From Rhizobium sp. Leaf306 (GTDB lineage Bacteria > Pseudomonadota > Alphaproteobacteria > Rhizobiales > Rhizobiaceae): a DNA stretch of 64,000 nucleotides. Shown here piece by piece: positions 45,940 to 54,844 of this stretch. The position numbers and the translations under genes are program-made. The notes under the pieces were generated by a model. That model searched no databases. It was not told the origin of the DNA and saw nothing but the letters and a program-made list of their open reading frames with translations. How positions within the stretch are numbered: the stretch's first letter is position 1; each line of letters starts with the position of its first letter. The DNA is taken from NCBI RefSeq assembly GCF_001423425.1, contig NZ_LMNX01000003.1:403043-467042 (forward strand), read 5' to 3'.

Positions 45940-47307
45940 ATGTCTACTTCAAAACGCCAGATGAAAATGGTGGGCTTCCTGCAGGCGCAGAACTGCTCGA
46001 TTGCGCCCGGCTCATGGCGGCATCCTGCCGGCGCCACCGATTTTCTGTCCGCCGAATATTTCCAGCGCATCGGACGCATCCTCGAGGACGGCAAGTTCCA
46101 TCTCGCCTTTTTCGACGACCGTCTGGCCATGCCCGACATCTACGGTGACGATCACCAGGAAGCGGTCGAGAACGGTGTTCGCGTCGTCAAGATGGATCCG
46201 GTCTCGATCATCACGGCGATCGGCATGGCAACCAGCCATATCGGCCTCGGCATTACCTATTCGACCACCTATTACGAGCCCTTTCATGTGGCACGTCTGT
46301 TCGCAACGCTCGACCTGATGACCAAGGGTCGTGCTGCGTGGAACGTCGTGACCTCGCTCAACAATTCCGAGGCGGCCAACTTCGGCCGCGTCGAGCATCT
46401 TGCGCATGACCTGCGCTACGAGCGGGCCGACGAATTCCTGGACGTGGTGACAGGGCTTTGGAACAGCTGGGAGCCTGATGCGCTGATCGTCGACAAGGAG
46501 ACCGGCCAGTTTGCCGATCCGAAGAAGGTCCATCGGCTCGATCACAAGGGCAAGTATTTCAGCTCGAAGGGTCCGCTGCCGGTGCCGCCGTCGGCGCAGG
46601 GGCGCCCGGTGCTGATTCAGGCAGGCCAGAGCGGCCGCGGTCGCGAGTTCGCCGGCAAGTGGGGCGATCTGATCTTTGTCGTCTACCCGACCCTTGAGGC
46701 AGGGCAGAAACAGTATGCCGCCGTGAAGCAGGAGGTCGCTGCCGCCGGTCGTAATCCCGACGAGGTTGCAATCTGCCCGGCCTGCTACGTCTGCGTCGGC
46801 GAAAGCCAGGAAATCGCCGAGGAGAAGCGCGAGTACATTCGTGCGCTCGCCAAGCCGATCGATGCTGTCGTGCTGTTGTCGGAAGCGCTCAACTTCGATT
46901 TCGCCAGCAAGCCGATGGATAGCGAATTCACCGACGAGGAGCTGAAGAAGCTGTCCTGGTCGGGCTTCAAGGAGCGCGTCATCTCCCTGAGCGGCAAACC
47001 CAATCCGACCGTGCGTGACTTCGTGCACTATTCGGGCCGCGGCACGATCGGCGAGTTTCCGATCTTCTGCGGGACGCCGACCATGGTCGCCGACCAGATG
47101 GAAGAGTGGTTCACATCAGGAGCCTGTGACGGTTTCGTGCTGGCGGCGACCCATACACCGGGCGCCTACGAGGACTTCGTCCGCTACGTGGTGCCGGAGC
47201 TCCAGCGTCGCGGCGTCTATCAGAAGGACTATGCCGGCACGACGCTGCGCGAAAACCTCGGCATCCCCATGCCGGTCCATCCCGCCCAGCGCCAGGCGGC
47301 GGAATAA
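45940..47307 (+). CDS. Flavin-dependent monooxygenase, NtaA/SnaA/DszA (luciferase-like) family
   Basis: A 455-residue class C flavin monooxygenase that uses reduced FMN from a separate reductase. Family segments: KFHLAFFDDRLAMPDIYG, THIGLGITYSTTYYEPFHVARLFATLD with GRAAWNVVTSLNNSEAANFG (FMN-binding), HKGKYFSSKGPLPVPPSAQGRPVLIQAGQSGRGREFAGKWGD, and CGTPTMVADQMEEWF. Members act on nitrilotriacetate, EDTA or organosulfur compounds such as dibenzothiophene sulfone. GGGAGGAACG precedes ATG 45940. It is first in an operon with a flavin reductase, an AtuA-like pair and an MHS symporter. The substrate is unknown. Confidence 0.88.
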   Translation: MSTSKRQMKMVGFLQAQNCSIAPGSWRHPAGATDFLSAEYFQRIGRILEDGKFHLAFFDDRLAMPDIYGDDHQEAVENGVRVVKMDPVSIITAIGMATSHIGLGITYSTTYYEPFHVARLFATLDLMTKGRAAWNVVTSLNNSEAANFGRVEHLAHDLRYERADEFLDVVTGLWNSWEPDALIVDKETGQFADPKKVHRLDHKGKYFSSKGPLPVPPSAQGRPVLIQAGQSGRGREFAGKWGDLIFVVYPTLEAGQKQYAAVKQEVAAAGRNPDEVAICPACYVCVGESQEIAEEKREYIRALAKPIDAVVLLSEALNFDFASKPMDSEFTDEELKKLSWSGFKERVISLSGKPNPTVRDFVHYSGRGTIGEFPIFCGTPTMVADQMEEWFTSGACDGFVLAATHTPGAYEDFVRYVVPELQRRGVYQKDYAGTTLRENLGIPMPVHPAQRQAAE

Positions 47308-47328
47308 GCGAGCAGTCGGAGAAGAGTG

Positions 47329-48690
47329 ATGAAAGAATTCAGAATGCTCTCGACGAGCGGCATTCTCGGCTACGGTTATGCCGAGGAATCGCTCAAGATC
47401 GGAATGTCCTGGGAGCCCCATGTCATCGGTTGCGATGGCGGCAGTACCGATCCCGGGCCCTACTATCTCGGTGCCGGAACGTCCTTCTGTTCGCGCCTTT
47501 CGGTCAAGCGTGACCTGCGGCTGATGCTGCAGGCCAGCATCGCGGCCGGTATTCCCTGCATCATCGGCACGTCCGGTGGGGCAGGGGGCGAGCCGCATCT
47601 GCAGGATACGGCAGCACTTGTGCGGGAAATTGCGCGGGAGGAGGGGCTGTCGTTCAAGATGGCGCTGATCCATTCCGAGCAAAGCAAGGGCGACCTTGCC
47701 GGCTGGGCCGAAAAAGGCCTCACGAAACCGCTGGCAAAGATGAAGCCGCTCGACCGGCAGATGATCGACAACTCTACCCGCGTCGTCGGCATGATGGGGC
47801 CGGAGCCGTTTGCGAAGGCCCTCGACGAAGGTGCGCAGGTCATTCTTGCCGGTCGAAGCAGCGATCCGGCGCAGTGGGCGGCACCCGCCATCCGGGCCGG
47901 CATGGCTCCTGCACCGTCGTGGTATGCGGGCAAGATGCTGGAATGCGGCGCCGAGCCGACCGTGCCCAAGGAGCCGGACTGCATTTTCCTTCGCGTTCGC
48001 GACGACCATGTCGTCTGCGAGCCGCCGAACCCGATTCGGCGCTCGACGCCGTTGGCCGTCGCGAATTTCGCGCTGCATGAAAATTCGAGCCCGATCCACC
48101 ACGTCGAGCCCGGTGGTCTGCTGGATACGACCGATTGCCGGTTCGAGGCGATCAGCGATCGTGCCGTCAAGATCGACGGCATGACCTGGACGCCGGCCGA
48201 TCGCTACACGGTCAAGCTCGAAGGCGTCGAGATGGCCGGTTATCGGTCCATCGCGATCTGCGGCACGCGCGATCCGATCCTGATCTCGCAGATCGACGAC
48301 TATCTCGCCACCCACCGCGAGAAGGTTGCCGTGAAGGCCGAATCCTTCGGCGTTCCGCGCGACGATTACCGGATGATCATCCATTGCTACGGCAAGGACG
48401 GCGTCATGGGCGGCTGGGAGCCGGTCAAGCAGATCACCAGCCACGAACTTGGCTTCGTGATCGAGGTTGTCGCCAAGACGGCGGATATCGCCAATGCGGT
48501 CATCGCAATGGCGCGCACCTCGATGCTGCATGCGGATTTTCCGGGGCGTCTGTGCAAGGAAGGCAACATGGCGTTCCCGTTCAGTCCGTCGGATATCGAC
48601 ATGGGCCCGATGTATCGCTTCAGCATCTTCCATACGGTCGAAGTCAGCGATCCCTGCGCCCTGTTCCCCATCGAATACGAGAAGGTGTGA
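47329..48690 (+). CDS. AtuA-like (DUF1446) protein, short form
   Basis: A 453-residue protein related to the N-terminal part of acyclic-terpene-utilization protein AtuA. Conserved pieces include GCDGGSTDPGPYYLGAG, IIGTSGGAGGEPH, ILAGRSSDPAQWAAPAIRAGM, WYAGKMLECGA and GHF-like turns further on. Full AtuA proteins have an extra C-terminal domain; here the next gene encodes a separate DUF4387 protein. The biochemical function of the family is not established. No signal peptide. It is co-transcribed with the monooxygenase; ATG 47329 follows a GGAGAAG site. Confidence 0.8.
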   Translation: MKEFRMLSTSGILGYGYAEESLKIGMSWEPHVIGCDGGSTDPGPYYLGAGTSFCSRLSVKRDLRLMLQASIAAGIPCIIGTSGGAGGEPHLQDTAALVREIAREEGLSFKMALIHSEQSKGDLAGWAEKGLTKPLAKMKPLDRQMIDNSTRVVGMMGPEPFAKALDEGAQVILAGRSSDPAQWAAPAIRAGMAPAPSWYAGKMLECGAEPTVPKEPDCIFLRVRDDHVVCEPPNPIRRSTPLAVANFALHENSSPIHHVEPGGLLDTTDCRFEAISDRAVKIDGMTWTPADRYTVKLEGVEMAGYRSIAICGTRDPILISQIDDYLATHREKVAVKAESFGVPRDDYRMIIHCYGKDGVMGGWEPVKQITSHELGFVIEVVAKTADIANAVIAMARTSMLHADFPGRLCKEGNMAFPFSPSDIDMGPMYRFSIFHTVEVSDPCALFPIEYEKV

Positions 48691-48691
48691 C

Positions 48692-49009
48692 ATGGCCCTC
48701 ATCAGAGACATCGCCCAGATCTGCAAGAGCAAGAATGCCGGTCCTTTCAACGTCACGATCGACGTCCTGTTCGAGGATCACGACCTCTACCGCCGCGTGA
48801 AGGCGACGGGAACGCTCAATGCGGCCCTCTTCTCCCGGCTCTACGGCGTCAAGGAAGAAGACGTGCTGTTTACGCCCTACGATACCGCCGCCGCGTTCAA
48901 GGCGACGTTCCCGCGAGCGATTCCCGCCGGCGATATCGGCGACACCGACGTCTACGGTGCGCAACAGCACGCACCCTTGCTGGATGTCGATATCCCGCTC
49001 GAAAACTAA
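48692..49009 (+). CDS. DUF4387 family protein
   Basis: A 105-residue protein starting one base after the AtuA-like stop. Features are DIAQICKSKNAGPFNVTIDVLFEDHDLYRRVKATGTL and SRLYGVKEEDVLFTPYDTAAAFKATFPR, typical of DUF4387. The compact alpha/beta pattern fits the ferredoxin-like C-terminal module of long AtuA proteins. It probably forms a complex with the AtuA-like subunit. Function unknown. Confidence 0.85.
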   Translation: MALIRDIAQICKSKNAGPFNVTIDVLFEDHDLYRRVKATGTLNAALFSRLYGVKEEDVLFTPYDTAAAFKATFPRAIPAGDIGDTDVYGAQQHAPLLDVDIPLEN

Positions 49010-49090
49010 CCACGACCTGCGCATGGGTCTTCCGCTGGAGGCTTGAGGGAGACCCATGCGATTGCCAATAACAGCTCGGGGAGGAGCTTC

Positions 49091-50434
49091 ATGGCCACGC
49101 AAACATCCGACATCCGCAAGGTCGCACTGGCGAGCTTTATCGGATCGACCCTGGAATGGTACGATTTCTTCATCTTCGGTACCGCCACGGCACTCGTTTT
49201 CAACAAACTGTTCTTTCCGGAATTCGACCCGGTCACAGGTATGATCGCGGCCTTCGCGACCTTCGCCATCGGGTTCATTGCCCGGCCTCTCGGAGGCATC
49301 GTGTTCGGCCATTTCGGTGACCGGATCGGCCGCAAGGCGATGCTGATCCTCAGCCTCACCATGATGGGCGGAATCACATTTCTGATTGGTCTTATCCCGA
49401 CCTATGCCGTCCTCGGCGTCGGGGCGCCGATCCTGCTTACCGTGCTTCGCTTTCTGCAGGGCTTTGCGGTTGGCGGCGAATGGGGTGGAGCGACCCTGAT
49501 GGTCGTCGAACACGCGCCGAACAAGACGCGCGGCTTTTTCGGCAGCTGGCCGCAGATGGGCATTCCGGCGGCCCTTCTTCTTTCGTCCGGCGTGATGGCG
49601 CTTGTCGGCGGATTGACGACGCCCGAGCAGTTCATGGCCTGGGGATGGCGCTTGCCCTTCCTGTTCAGTGGCATCCTTCTCGTCTTCGGTATCTTCCTCC
49701 GCAGACGCCTTGCGGAATCGCCAAGCTTCCAGAAGCTGAAATCCGGTGGCGAACGCCAGCGCCTGCCGATCGTGGACGTGCTGGGCAAGCATGGCAAGAA
49801 GACAGCGCTTCTGGTCGCCTGTCAGGCCGCGGAAAACACCAGTTTCTATATCGTGGCGGTGTATTCGCTGGTCTATCTGACGACGGTCGTCGGCATCGAC
49901 CGGGCGACGGCGCTTAATTCGCTGATGATCGCAGCCGTCTTCTGCTTTATCGCCCAGCCCCTGTTTGCCGGACTTTCCGACCGGATCGGCCGCAAGCGTG
50001 TGTTCATGGGGGGCATGATCTTCAACGGCCTCTTCATCGTGCCGTTCTTTCTTCTCATGGATACGGCGAGCGTATTCTGGATCACCGCTGCGATGACCGT
50101 GTCCATCATCTTCGGACAGGCGACGACGCAATCCACCCAGCCCAGCCTTTTCGCCGAGCAGTATGGGGCGTCGGTCCGCTATAGCGGCGTGTCCGTCGCC
50201 TATCAGTTCGCAACCGTGCTCTGGAGCGGACCGACGCCGATGATCGCAGCCGCGCTCTGGGCCTGGTCAGGGAGCTGGATACCGCTTGCCTGCTACATCA
50301 TCGCCGCCGCCTGCCTGTCGGTCGTCACGATCATTCCGTTGCGCGAGGCGGCCGGTGCCGATCTCGAGGACGAACAGAGCGGCTCGCTGCCCCAACCGGC
50401 ATCACCCGCAAAGACCATTCATCACCATCAATAA
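49091..50434 (+). CDS. MFS transporter, metabolite:proton symporter (MHS) family
   Basis: A 447-residue, 12-helix symporter. MHS hallmarks: KVALASFIGSTLEWYDFFIFGTATALVFNKLFFP at the N-terminus, HFGDRIGRKAMLILSL (loop 2-3), GFAVGGEWGGATLMVVEHAP and LSDRIGRKRVFMGG (loop 8-9). Related proteins carry shikimate, alpha-ketoglutarate, proline/betaine or aromatic acids. ATG 49091 is preceded by GGGGAGGAGC; the 16 upstream in-frame residues are discarded. It likely imports the substrate of the monooxygenase operon. Confidence 0.9.
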   Translation: MATQTSDIRKVALASFIGSTLEWYDFFIFGTATALVFNKLFFPEFDPVTGMIAAFATFAIGFIARPLGGIVFGHFGDRIGRKAMLILSLTMMGGITFLIGLIPTYAVLGVGAPILLTVLRFLQGFAVGGEWGGATLMVVEHAPNKTRGFFGSWPQMGIPAALLLSSGVMALVGGLTTPEQFMAWGWRLPFLFSGILLVFGIFLRRRLAESPSFQKLKSGGERQRLPIVDVLGKHGKKTALLVACQAAENTSFYIVAVYSLVYLTTVVGIDRATALNSLMIAAVFCFIAQPLFAGLSDRIGRKRVFMGGMIFNGLFIVPFFLLMDTASVFWITAAMTVSIIFGQATTQSTQPSLFAEQYGASVRYSGVSVAYQFATVLWSGPTPMIAAALWAWSGSWIPLACYIIAAACLSVVTIIPLREAAGADLEDEQSGSLPQPASPAKTIHHHQ

Positions 50435-50451
50435 GACAGGGAGCAATCACC

Positions 50452-51420
50452 ATGTCCAACGACCCCCGCATTCTGCGTAACGCGCTTGGATCCTTCGCGA
50501 CCGGCGTGACCGTCGTCACCACCCGATCCGCGGACGGGCAGGATATCGGACGCACCGCAAACAGCTTCAGCTCGGTGTCGCTCGATCCGCCGATGATCCT
50601 CTGGAGCCTTGCCAAGACATCCTCGAGCTTTGACGATTTCCGGCAGGCGGGCCATTTCGCAGTTCACATCCTGTCAGCCGAACAGAGCGACATCTCCGGT
50701 CTTTTCGCCAGCAAGAAGGAAGACAAGTTCGAGGGGCTGACCGTGGAGAGGGGAGACGGCGACATTCCGCTGCTTAAAGACTGCGCTGCCCGGTTCGAAT
50801 GCCGGACCGCCCATCAGTATGAAGGCGGGGACCATATCATTTTCGTGGGCGAGATCACCGGGTTCGAGCATTCGAGCACACCGCCGCTGGTCTTCCATGG
50901 CGGGCAATACGGCCGGCTCATTCGCCACGCCGGCGAAAACACCTCGTTTGAGAAAACGGAAAGCAGTCTTTCGCCCGATGATTTCATCTACCAGATCTCG
51001 CGGGTCTTCTACCAGATCCGCAACGACGCGGTGGTCGAACGCCGGCGGCGCGGATGGAGCGGCGCGGACTATGCCGTGCTGACGCTGCTCGGCCATGAGG
51101 ATGGCAGGACACTCGACACCATCAGCGAGATCGGTCGCTCGCGCGGAGACGAGATTACCGACGAGACGATGGCAAAGCTCGAGGCCGAAGGGTTGATCGA
51201 GATCGACGGGACAGCCCCACGGCGTGCGCATCTGACGGGCGCGGGACGCAAGGCGATGATGGAGATCGTCGCCATGCTGAAGGCTGCCGAAGCCGACTGC
51301 CTTGCGCTTCTCGACGAAAACGAGGTCTGGGTGCTGAAACAGCTGCTGAACCGGCTTGCGACATCGACTGATTCCGGTTGGCCGCCGGTCCGGCAACAGG
51401 CAGCTGTCGCGAGCGCGTGA
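50452..51420 (+). CDS. Flavin reductase with C-terminal MarR-like domain
   Basis: A 322-residue fusion. Residues 1-165 are a HpaC/NtaB-type flavin reductase (LGSFATGVTVVTTRSADGQ, ANSFSSVSLDPPMILWSLAKTSSS, FHGGQYGRLIRH). Residues about 175-310 are a winged-helix MarR-like domain (FIYQISRVFYQIRNDAVVERR, ADYAVLTLLGHEDGRTLDTISE, LEAEGLIEIDG, RRAHLTGAGRKAMME). The same architecture is known in the reductase C1 of p-hydroxyphenylacetate hydroxylase from Acinetobacter baumannii, where the MarR-like domain binds substrate and releases autoinhibition. It should supply reduced FMN to the monooxygenase at 45940. Confidence 0.87.
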   Translation: MSNDPRILRNALGSFATGVTVVTTRSADGQDIGRTANSFSSVSLDPPMILWSLAKTSSSFDDFRQAGHFAVHILSAEQSDISGLFASKKEDKFEGLTVERGDGDIPLLKDCAARFECRTAHQYEGGDHIIFVGEITGFEHSSTPPLVFHGGQYGRLIRHAGENTSFEKTESSLSPDDFIYQISRVFYQIRNDAVVERRRRGWSGADYAVLTLLGHEDGRTLDTISEIGRSRGDEITDETMAKLEAEGLIEIDGTAPRRAHLTGAGRKAMMEIVAMLKAAEADCLALLDENEVWVLKQLLNRLATSTDSGWPPVRQQAAVASA

Positions 51421-51445
51421 GCAGGCCCGAACTTCGGAGAATTTC

Positions 51446-52327
51446 ATGACCCGTTTTGCCATTGGAGACATCACCGTTTCGGCCATCTGGGAGCTGGAAG
51501 ATACATCGTTCCGGATGAAGACGTTCTTCCCTCTCGTTACGGACGAGATCCTCGAGCGCGAGCGTTCCTGGCTTGCACCGGCTTTCTACGATGCCGATAG
51601 CGATCGGATCAGGCTCAGCATCCATGCCTGGCTGGTCGACACCGGCCGGCACAAGATCCTGATCGATACCTGCGTCGGCAACGACAAGGAACGGCACGCT
51701 CGCACCCAGTGGTCCAACCTTTCGACCCCGTTTCTCGAGCGTCTTCGCGCAACAGGCGTTGAGCCCGAGGACATCGATTATGTCTGTTGCACCCATCTCC
51801 ACGCCGATCATGTCGGCTGGAACACAAGGCTGATCGACGGACGCTGGGTTCCGACCTTCCCGAATGCCAAATACATCTTTGGCCGCACAGAGTACGATTA
51901 CTGGGCCGAGAAATACGGCTCCGATCCCGGCGGCCATCATCTTGCAGCCTATAGCGACAGCGTTCTGCCCGTCGTGGAGACCGGTCAGGTCGTGCTGGTC
52001 GACGATGGGTATGAACTGGATGGCTGCCTCACGTTCAAACCGGCGCCGGGCCACACGCCTGGCCATGTCGCGATATGGCTGCATTCCAATGGCCGCGAAT
52101 GCGTGTTTTCAGGCGATATCATCCATCACCCGATCCAGCTCAAATATCCGCAACTGAGTTGCATGGGCTGCGAAAATCAGGCCCAGTCCGCGCTTACGCG
52201 GGCAGCATTGCTGGGCGATATCGCCGATACAGAGACTATGCTGATGACGGGGCATTTCCTGGTGCCACACGCCACGCAGATCGAAACCGACGGCGGAAGT
52301 TTTCGCATGCGGTGCAGACAATGCTAG
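51446..52327 (+). CDS. Metallo-beta-lactamase-fold hydrolase
   Basis: A 293-residue MBL-fold enzyme. The zinc motif is CTHLHADHVGWN (HxHxDH), with PAPGHTPGH and SGDIIHHP providing further ligands, and GHF near residue 267. The ITVSAIWELEDTSFRMKTFFP start resembles the AHL-lactonase/quorum-quenching-like branch, but lactone or thioester hydrolysis in catabolism is equally possible. No signal peptide. GGAGA precedes ATG 51446. It lies inside the monooxygenase operon, 25 bases after the reductase stop. Confidence 0.85.
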   Translation: MTRFAIGDITVSAIWELEDTSFRMKTFFPLVTDEILERERSWLAPAFYDADSDRIRLSIHAWLVDTGRHKILIDTCVGNDKERHARTQWSNLSTPFLERLRATGVEPEDIDYVCCTHLHADHVGWNTRLIDGRWVPTFPNAKYIFGRTEYDYWAEKYGSDPGGHHLAAYSDSVLPVVETGQVVLVDDGYELDGCLTFKPAPGHTPGHVAIWLHSNGRECVFSGDIIHHPIQLKYPQLSCMGCENQAQSALTRAALLGDIADTETMLMTGHFLVPHATQIETDGGSFRMRCRQC

Positions 52328-52366
52328 TTTTCACACGCCGCATTCCAGATTCCAGAGAGGTATGAC

Positions 52367-53491
52367 ATGAAGATCCGAGCCGCAACGCTTCGCCAGACAG
52401 GCGCGAGCATGCCTTATGCAAAGAGCAAGCCGCTTGAAATCGCCGAGCTGGATCTCGATCCGCCGGGGCAGGGAGAGGTGCTTGTGCGCATTCGTGCCGC
52501 AGGGCTCTGCCACTCGGATCTCTCGGTGATCAACGGAAGCCGGCCGCGACCGCTGCCGATGGCAATCGGTCACGAGGCCGCGGGCGAAGTGGTGGAGCTG
52601 GGTGAAGGTGTCGACGATCTCGAGGTCGGCGATCACGTCGTGCTTGCCTTCGTGCCAAGCTGCGGCCACTGCCTTCCCTGTGCGGAAGGAAGACCGGCGC
52701 TCTGCGAACCGGGCGCTGCAGCAAACGGCAAGGGCACACTACTGACAGGCAGCATTCGGCTGAAATCGCATGGCGAGCCGGTCCATCATCACATCGGTTG
52801 CTCGGCTTTTGCCGAACACGCGGTCGTGTCGCGCCGCTCGATCGTCAAGATCGACAAGGACCTGCCGTTCAACGAAGCAGCGCTCTTCGGCTGCGCGGTC
52901 CTGACCGGCGTCGGCGCGGTGGTGAATACGGCGAAGGTCCAGGCAGGCCAGACCACGGTGATCATCGGCCTCGGCGGGGTCGGGCTTGCCGCTCTGCTGG
53001 GAGCTATTTCGGCGGGTGCGGCGCAAGTCATCGCCGTCGACCTCTCGGATGACAAGCTGAGCATCGCCCGCGATCTGGGCGCGACGGCGACTGTCAATGC
53101 ACGCGATGCGGACGCGGTCGACAAGGTTCGGCAGCTCACCAATGGCGGCGCTGATTTTGCTTTCGAGTTTGCCGGTTCCGAAAAGGCGCTGGAGAGCGCC
53201 TACAGGATGACACGGCGCGGCGGGACGACGGTGACGGCCGGACTGCCGGCACCCACCGCGACGCTTCCCCTCAACATCGTCAGTCTTGTCGCCGAGGAGC
53301 GAACGCTGAAGGGCAGCTATATCGGCACCTGCGTCCCCGTCCGCGACATTCCGCGCTACGTTGCTCTCTACAAGTCCGGGCGCCTGCCGGTGAACAAGCT
53401 TCTCAGCGGCGAGATCCCGCTCGACGAGATCAACGAAGGTTTCGACCGCTTGCACCGAGGCGAAGTGATCCGGCTGGTTGTTCAAATGTGA
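52367..53491 (+). CDS. Zinc-dependent alcohol dehydrogenase (MDR superfamily)
   Basis: A 374-residue medium-chain dehydrogenase. Catalytic zinc region GLCHSDLSVINGSRP and GHEAAGEVVELGEGV. Structural zinc cysteines occur in SCGHCLPCAEGRPALCEPG. Cofactor motif is IIGLGGVGLAALLGAISAGA, followed by D-L-S, which favours NAD. It most resembles the class-III-like aryl/benzyl alcohol dehydrogenase branch. AGAGG precedes the ATG. It is the last gene of the monooxygenase operon and probably oxidises an alcohol intermediate. Confidence 0.9.
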   Translation: MKIRAATLRQTGASMPYAKSKPLEIAELDLDPPGQGEVLVRIRAAGLCHSDLSVINGSRPRPLPMAIGHEAAGEVVELGEGVDDLEVGDHVVLAFVPSCGHCLPCAEGRPALCEPGAAANGKGTLLTGSIRLKSHGEPVHHHIGCSAFAEHAVVSRRSIVKIDKDLPFNEAALFGCAVLTGVGAVVNTAKVQAGQTTVIIGLGGVGLAALLGAISAGAAQVIAVDLSDDKLSIARDLGATATVNARDADAVDKVRQLTNGGADFAFEFAGSEKALESAYRMTRRGGTTVTAGLPAPTATLPLNIVSLVAEERTLKGSYIGTCVPVRDIPRYVALYKSGRLPVNKLLSGEIPLDEINEGFDRLHRGEVIRLVVQM

Positions 53492-53544
53492 CGGCGGGCT
53501 TGAGCGGTAGAGACGATCACCTGCTTGTTTGTAACAATTGGAGC

Positions 53545-53569
53545 ACGAGAACCGAGAGAAGGTTCTCGT
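53545..53569. terminator. Stem-loop between convergent genes, possible bidirectional terminator
   Basis: ACGAGAACC (53545-53553) and GGTTCTCGT (53561-53569) pair perfectly over 9 bp with a GAGAGAA loop. It lies 50 bases past the alcohol dehydrogenase stop and just beyond the 3' end of the opposing GT61 gene. The U-tract is poor on both strands, so efficiency is uncertain. Confidence 0.55.
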
Positions 53570-53604
53570 CTGACATGACAAGAACTACGCCAGGATTTCG
53601 GATG

Positions 53605-54639
53605 TCATAGGCATCCCACAATATCCTGTGGTGAAATTAGGAAGGGCTGATCCCAGCCTGGTCCTTCAGTAAGATTCGTGCCGCGGATCTCTGTGTAATC
53701 CAGCTTTCGGTTCTGCGCGATCAGGTAGAAAAAGGTGTCTGGAAAAGTCGCAGGTGCAAGATTGATCACCTTTGCACCCGGAGCGCAAAACATTATGTTC
53801 GTTAAGCCGGCTCCCATTACCCCGACGACATGACTGGCCCTGGCAAACGTCGTTGCCTGCTCTTCCAAAGACATGCCACCAGGATGGACAACTTCGAAGC
53901 CGACTGCCATCAAAGAAGCGATCACTTCGTCTTCGTTGGCAAGATCACGGGGCGCGCCGCGACGGCTAACAAAAATCTTCTTGGGATCTGCTCTGCCTGT
54001 AATCAGCTTGTCTGTCTTTGCAAAGACGAGGGGCGACATATACACGCCGTGCGCGGTTAGTCCTTCCACAAAGAGCAACTGCTTGAAAAAGATGACCTCA
54101 TCATCCGAATGTTCGATCAAACCGTAAGAACCATTCGACGATAGCCGCAAAGCGGTTTTCATCACCGCTTCCATGGCACCTGAACGCCTCGGTATCACGC
54201 AGTCGTCGATTCTACACAGGTCTTCTGTTGCCCATAGCTTTGGAAGCAGCTCTATCATCCAGTGACCGTAGTTTGAGTCACCGCGTTTGCGAAGAAGAAC
54301 GCAGGAACCCCATTCCGTGCGGGGATCCGCGGCATCAAGAACCCGGCGGTGCGCCTCGGCTATCCCTGCCGGCTCGTACTGAGTCACGCTCTCCGAAATC
54401 AAGTTTTTGTTGCGGTCAAACAAAAGACCTTCGCCGGTAAGATAGACATCAAACAGTCGAACAACATGAAGCGGATGCGGTTCAAAGGTCCGCGTTGTCC
54501 ATGCCGGCAGCATGGCGTTATGCGGGCCTTCCGGAATGAGATCCTTATGCAGGACCTTCGGGGGCGGTGCATCGAACCCAGGGGATGTTGAGTTTAGAAT
54601 GATCTCACGATGGAGATCGTGAATGGATACGCGCTGCAT
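53605..54639 (-). CDS. Glycosyltransferase family 61 protein (DUF563)
   Basis: A 344-residue GT61-type enzyme. Family motifs: SNYGHWMIELLPKLWA, KKIFVSRRGAPRDLANEDEVIASL, GFEVVHPGGMSLEEQATTFARA and VVGVMGAGLTNIMFCAPGAKVI. No signal peptide or membrane helix is evident, in line with cytoplasmic addition of sugars (xylose or N-acetylglucosamine in characterised members) to a surface glycan. AAGGCGG precedes the ATG. It stands at the start of the polysaccharide region and is divergent from the next glycosyltransferase. Confidence 0.85.
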   Translation of the reverse strand: MQRVSIHDLHREIILNSTSPGFDAPPPKVLHKDLIPEGPHNAMLPAWTTRTFEPHPLHVVRLFDVYLTGEGLLFDRNKNLISESVTQYEPAGIAEAHRRVLDAADPRTEWGSCVLLRKRGDSNYGHWMIELLPKLWATEDLCRIDDCVIPRRSGAMEAVMKTALRLSSNGSYGLIEHSDDEVIFFKQLLFVEGLTAHGVYMSPLVFAKTDKLITGRADPKKIFVSRRGAPRDLANEDEVIASLMAVGFEVVHPGGMSLEEQATTFARASHVVGVMGAGLTNIMFCAPGAKVINLAPATFPDTFFYLIAQNRKLDYTEIRGTNLTEGPGWDQPFLISPQDIVGCL

Positions 54640-54844
54640 CTACCGCCTTCAAGGAATGGCATATGATCATCTGCTCTAAGGAGCGTGTTACACCTAGTCA
54701 ATCGCTCTAGCTGTATATCATTGCATCCGTGCTTTGATGGGGCAAACGGTCGGACCGTAAGGCTGGGAAATAATATGAAACAGCTTGATGATCCCAATGA
54801 GCCTATGGCAATGGTGAGGCCTATGTCACTCGGAGATCGCGTTC

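Noticed and set aside
47116..48756. 546-codon minus-strand frame opposite the AtuA-like gene
   Set aside because: Antisense shadow; the plus-strand gene has conserved motifs and operon context.
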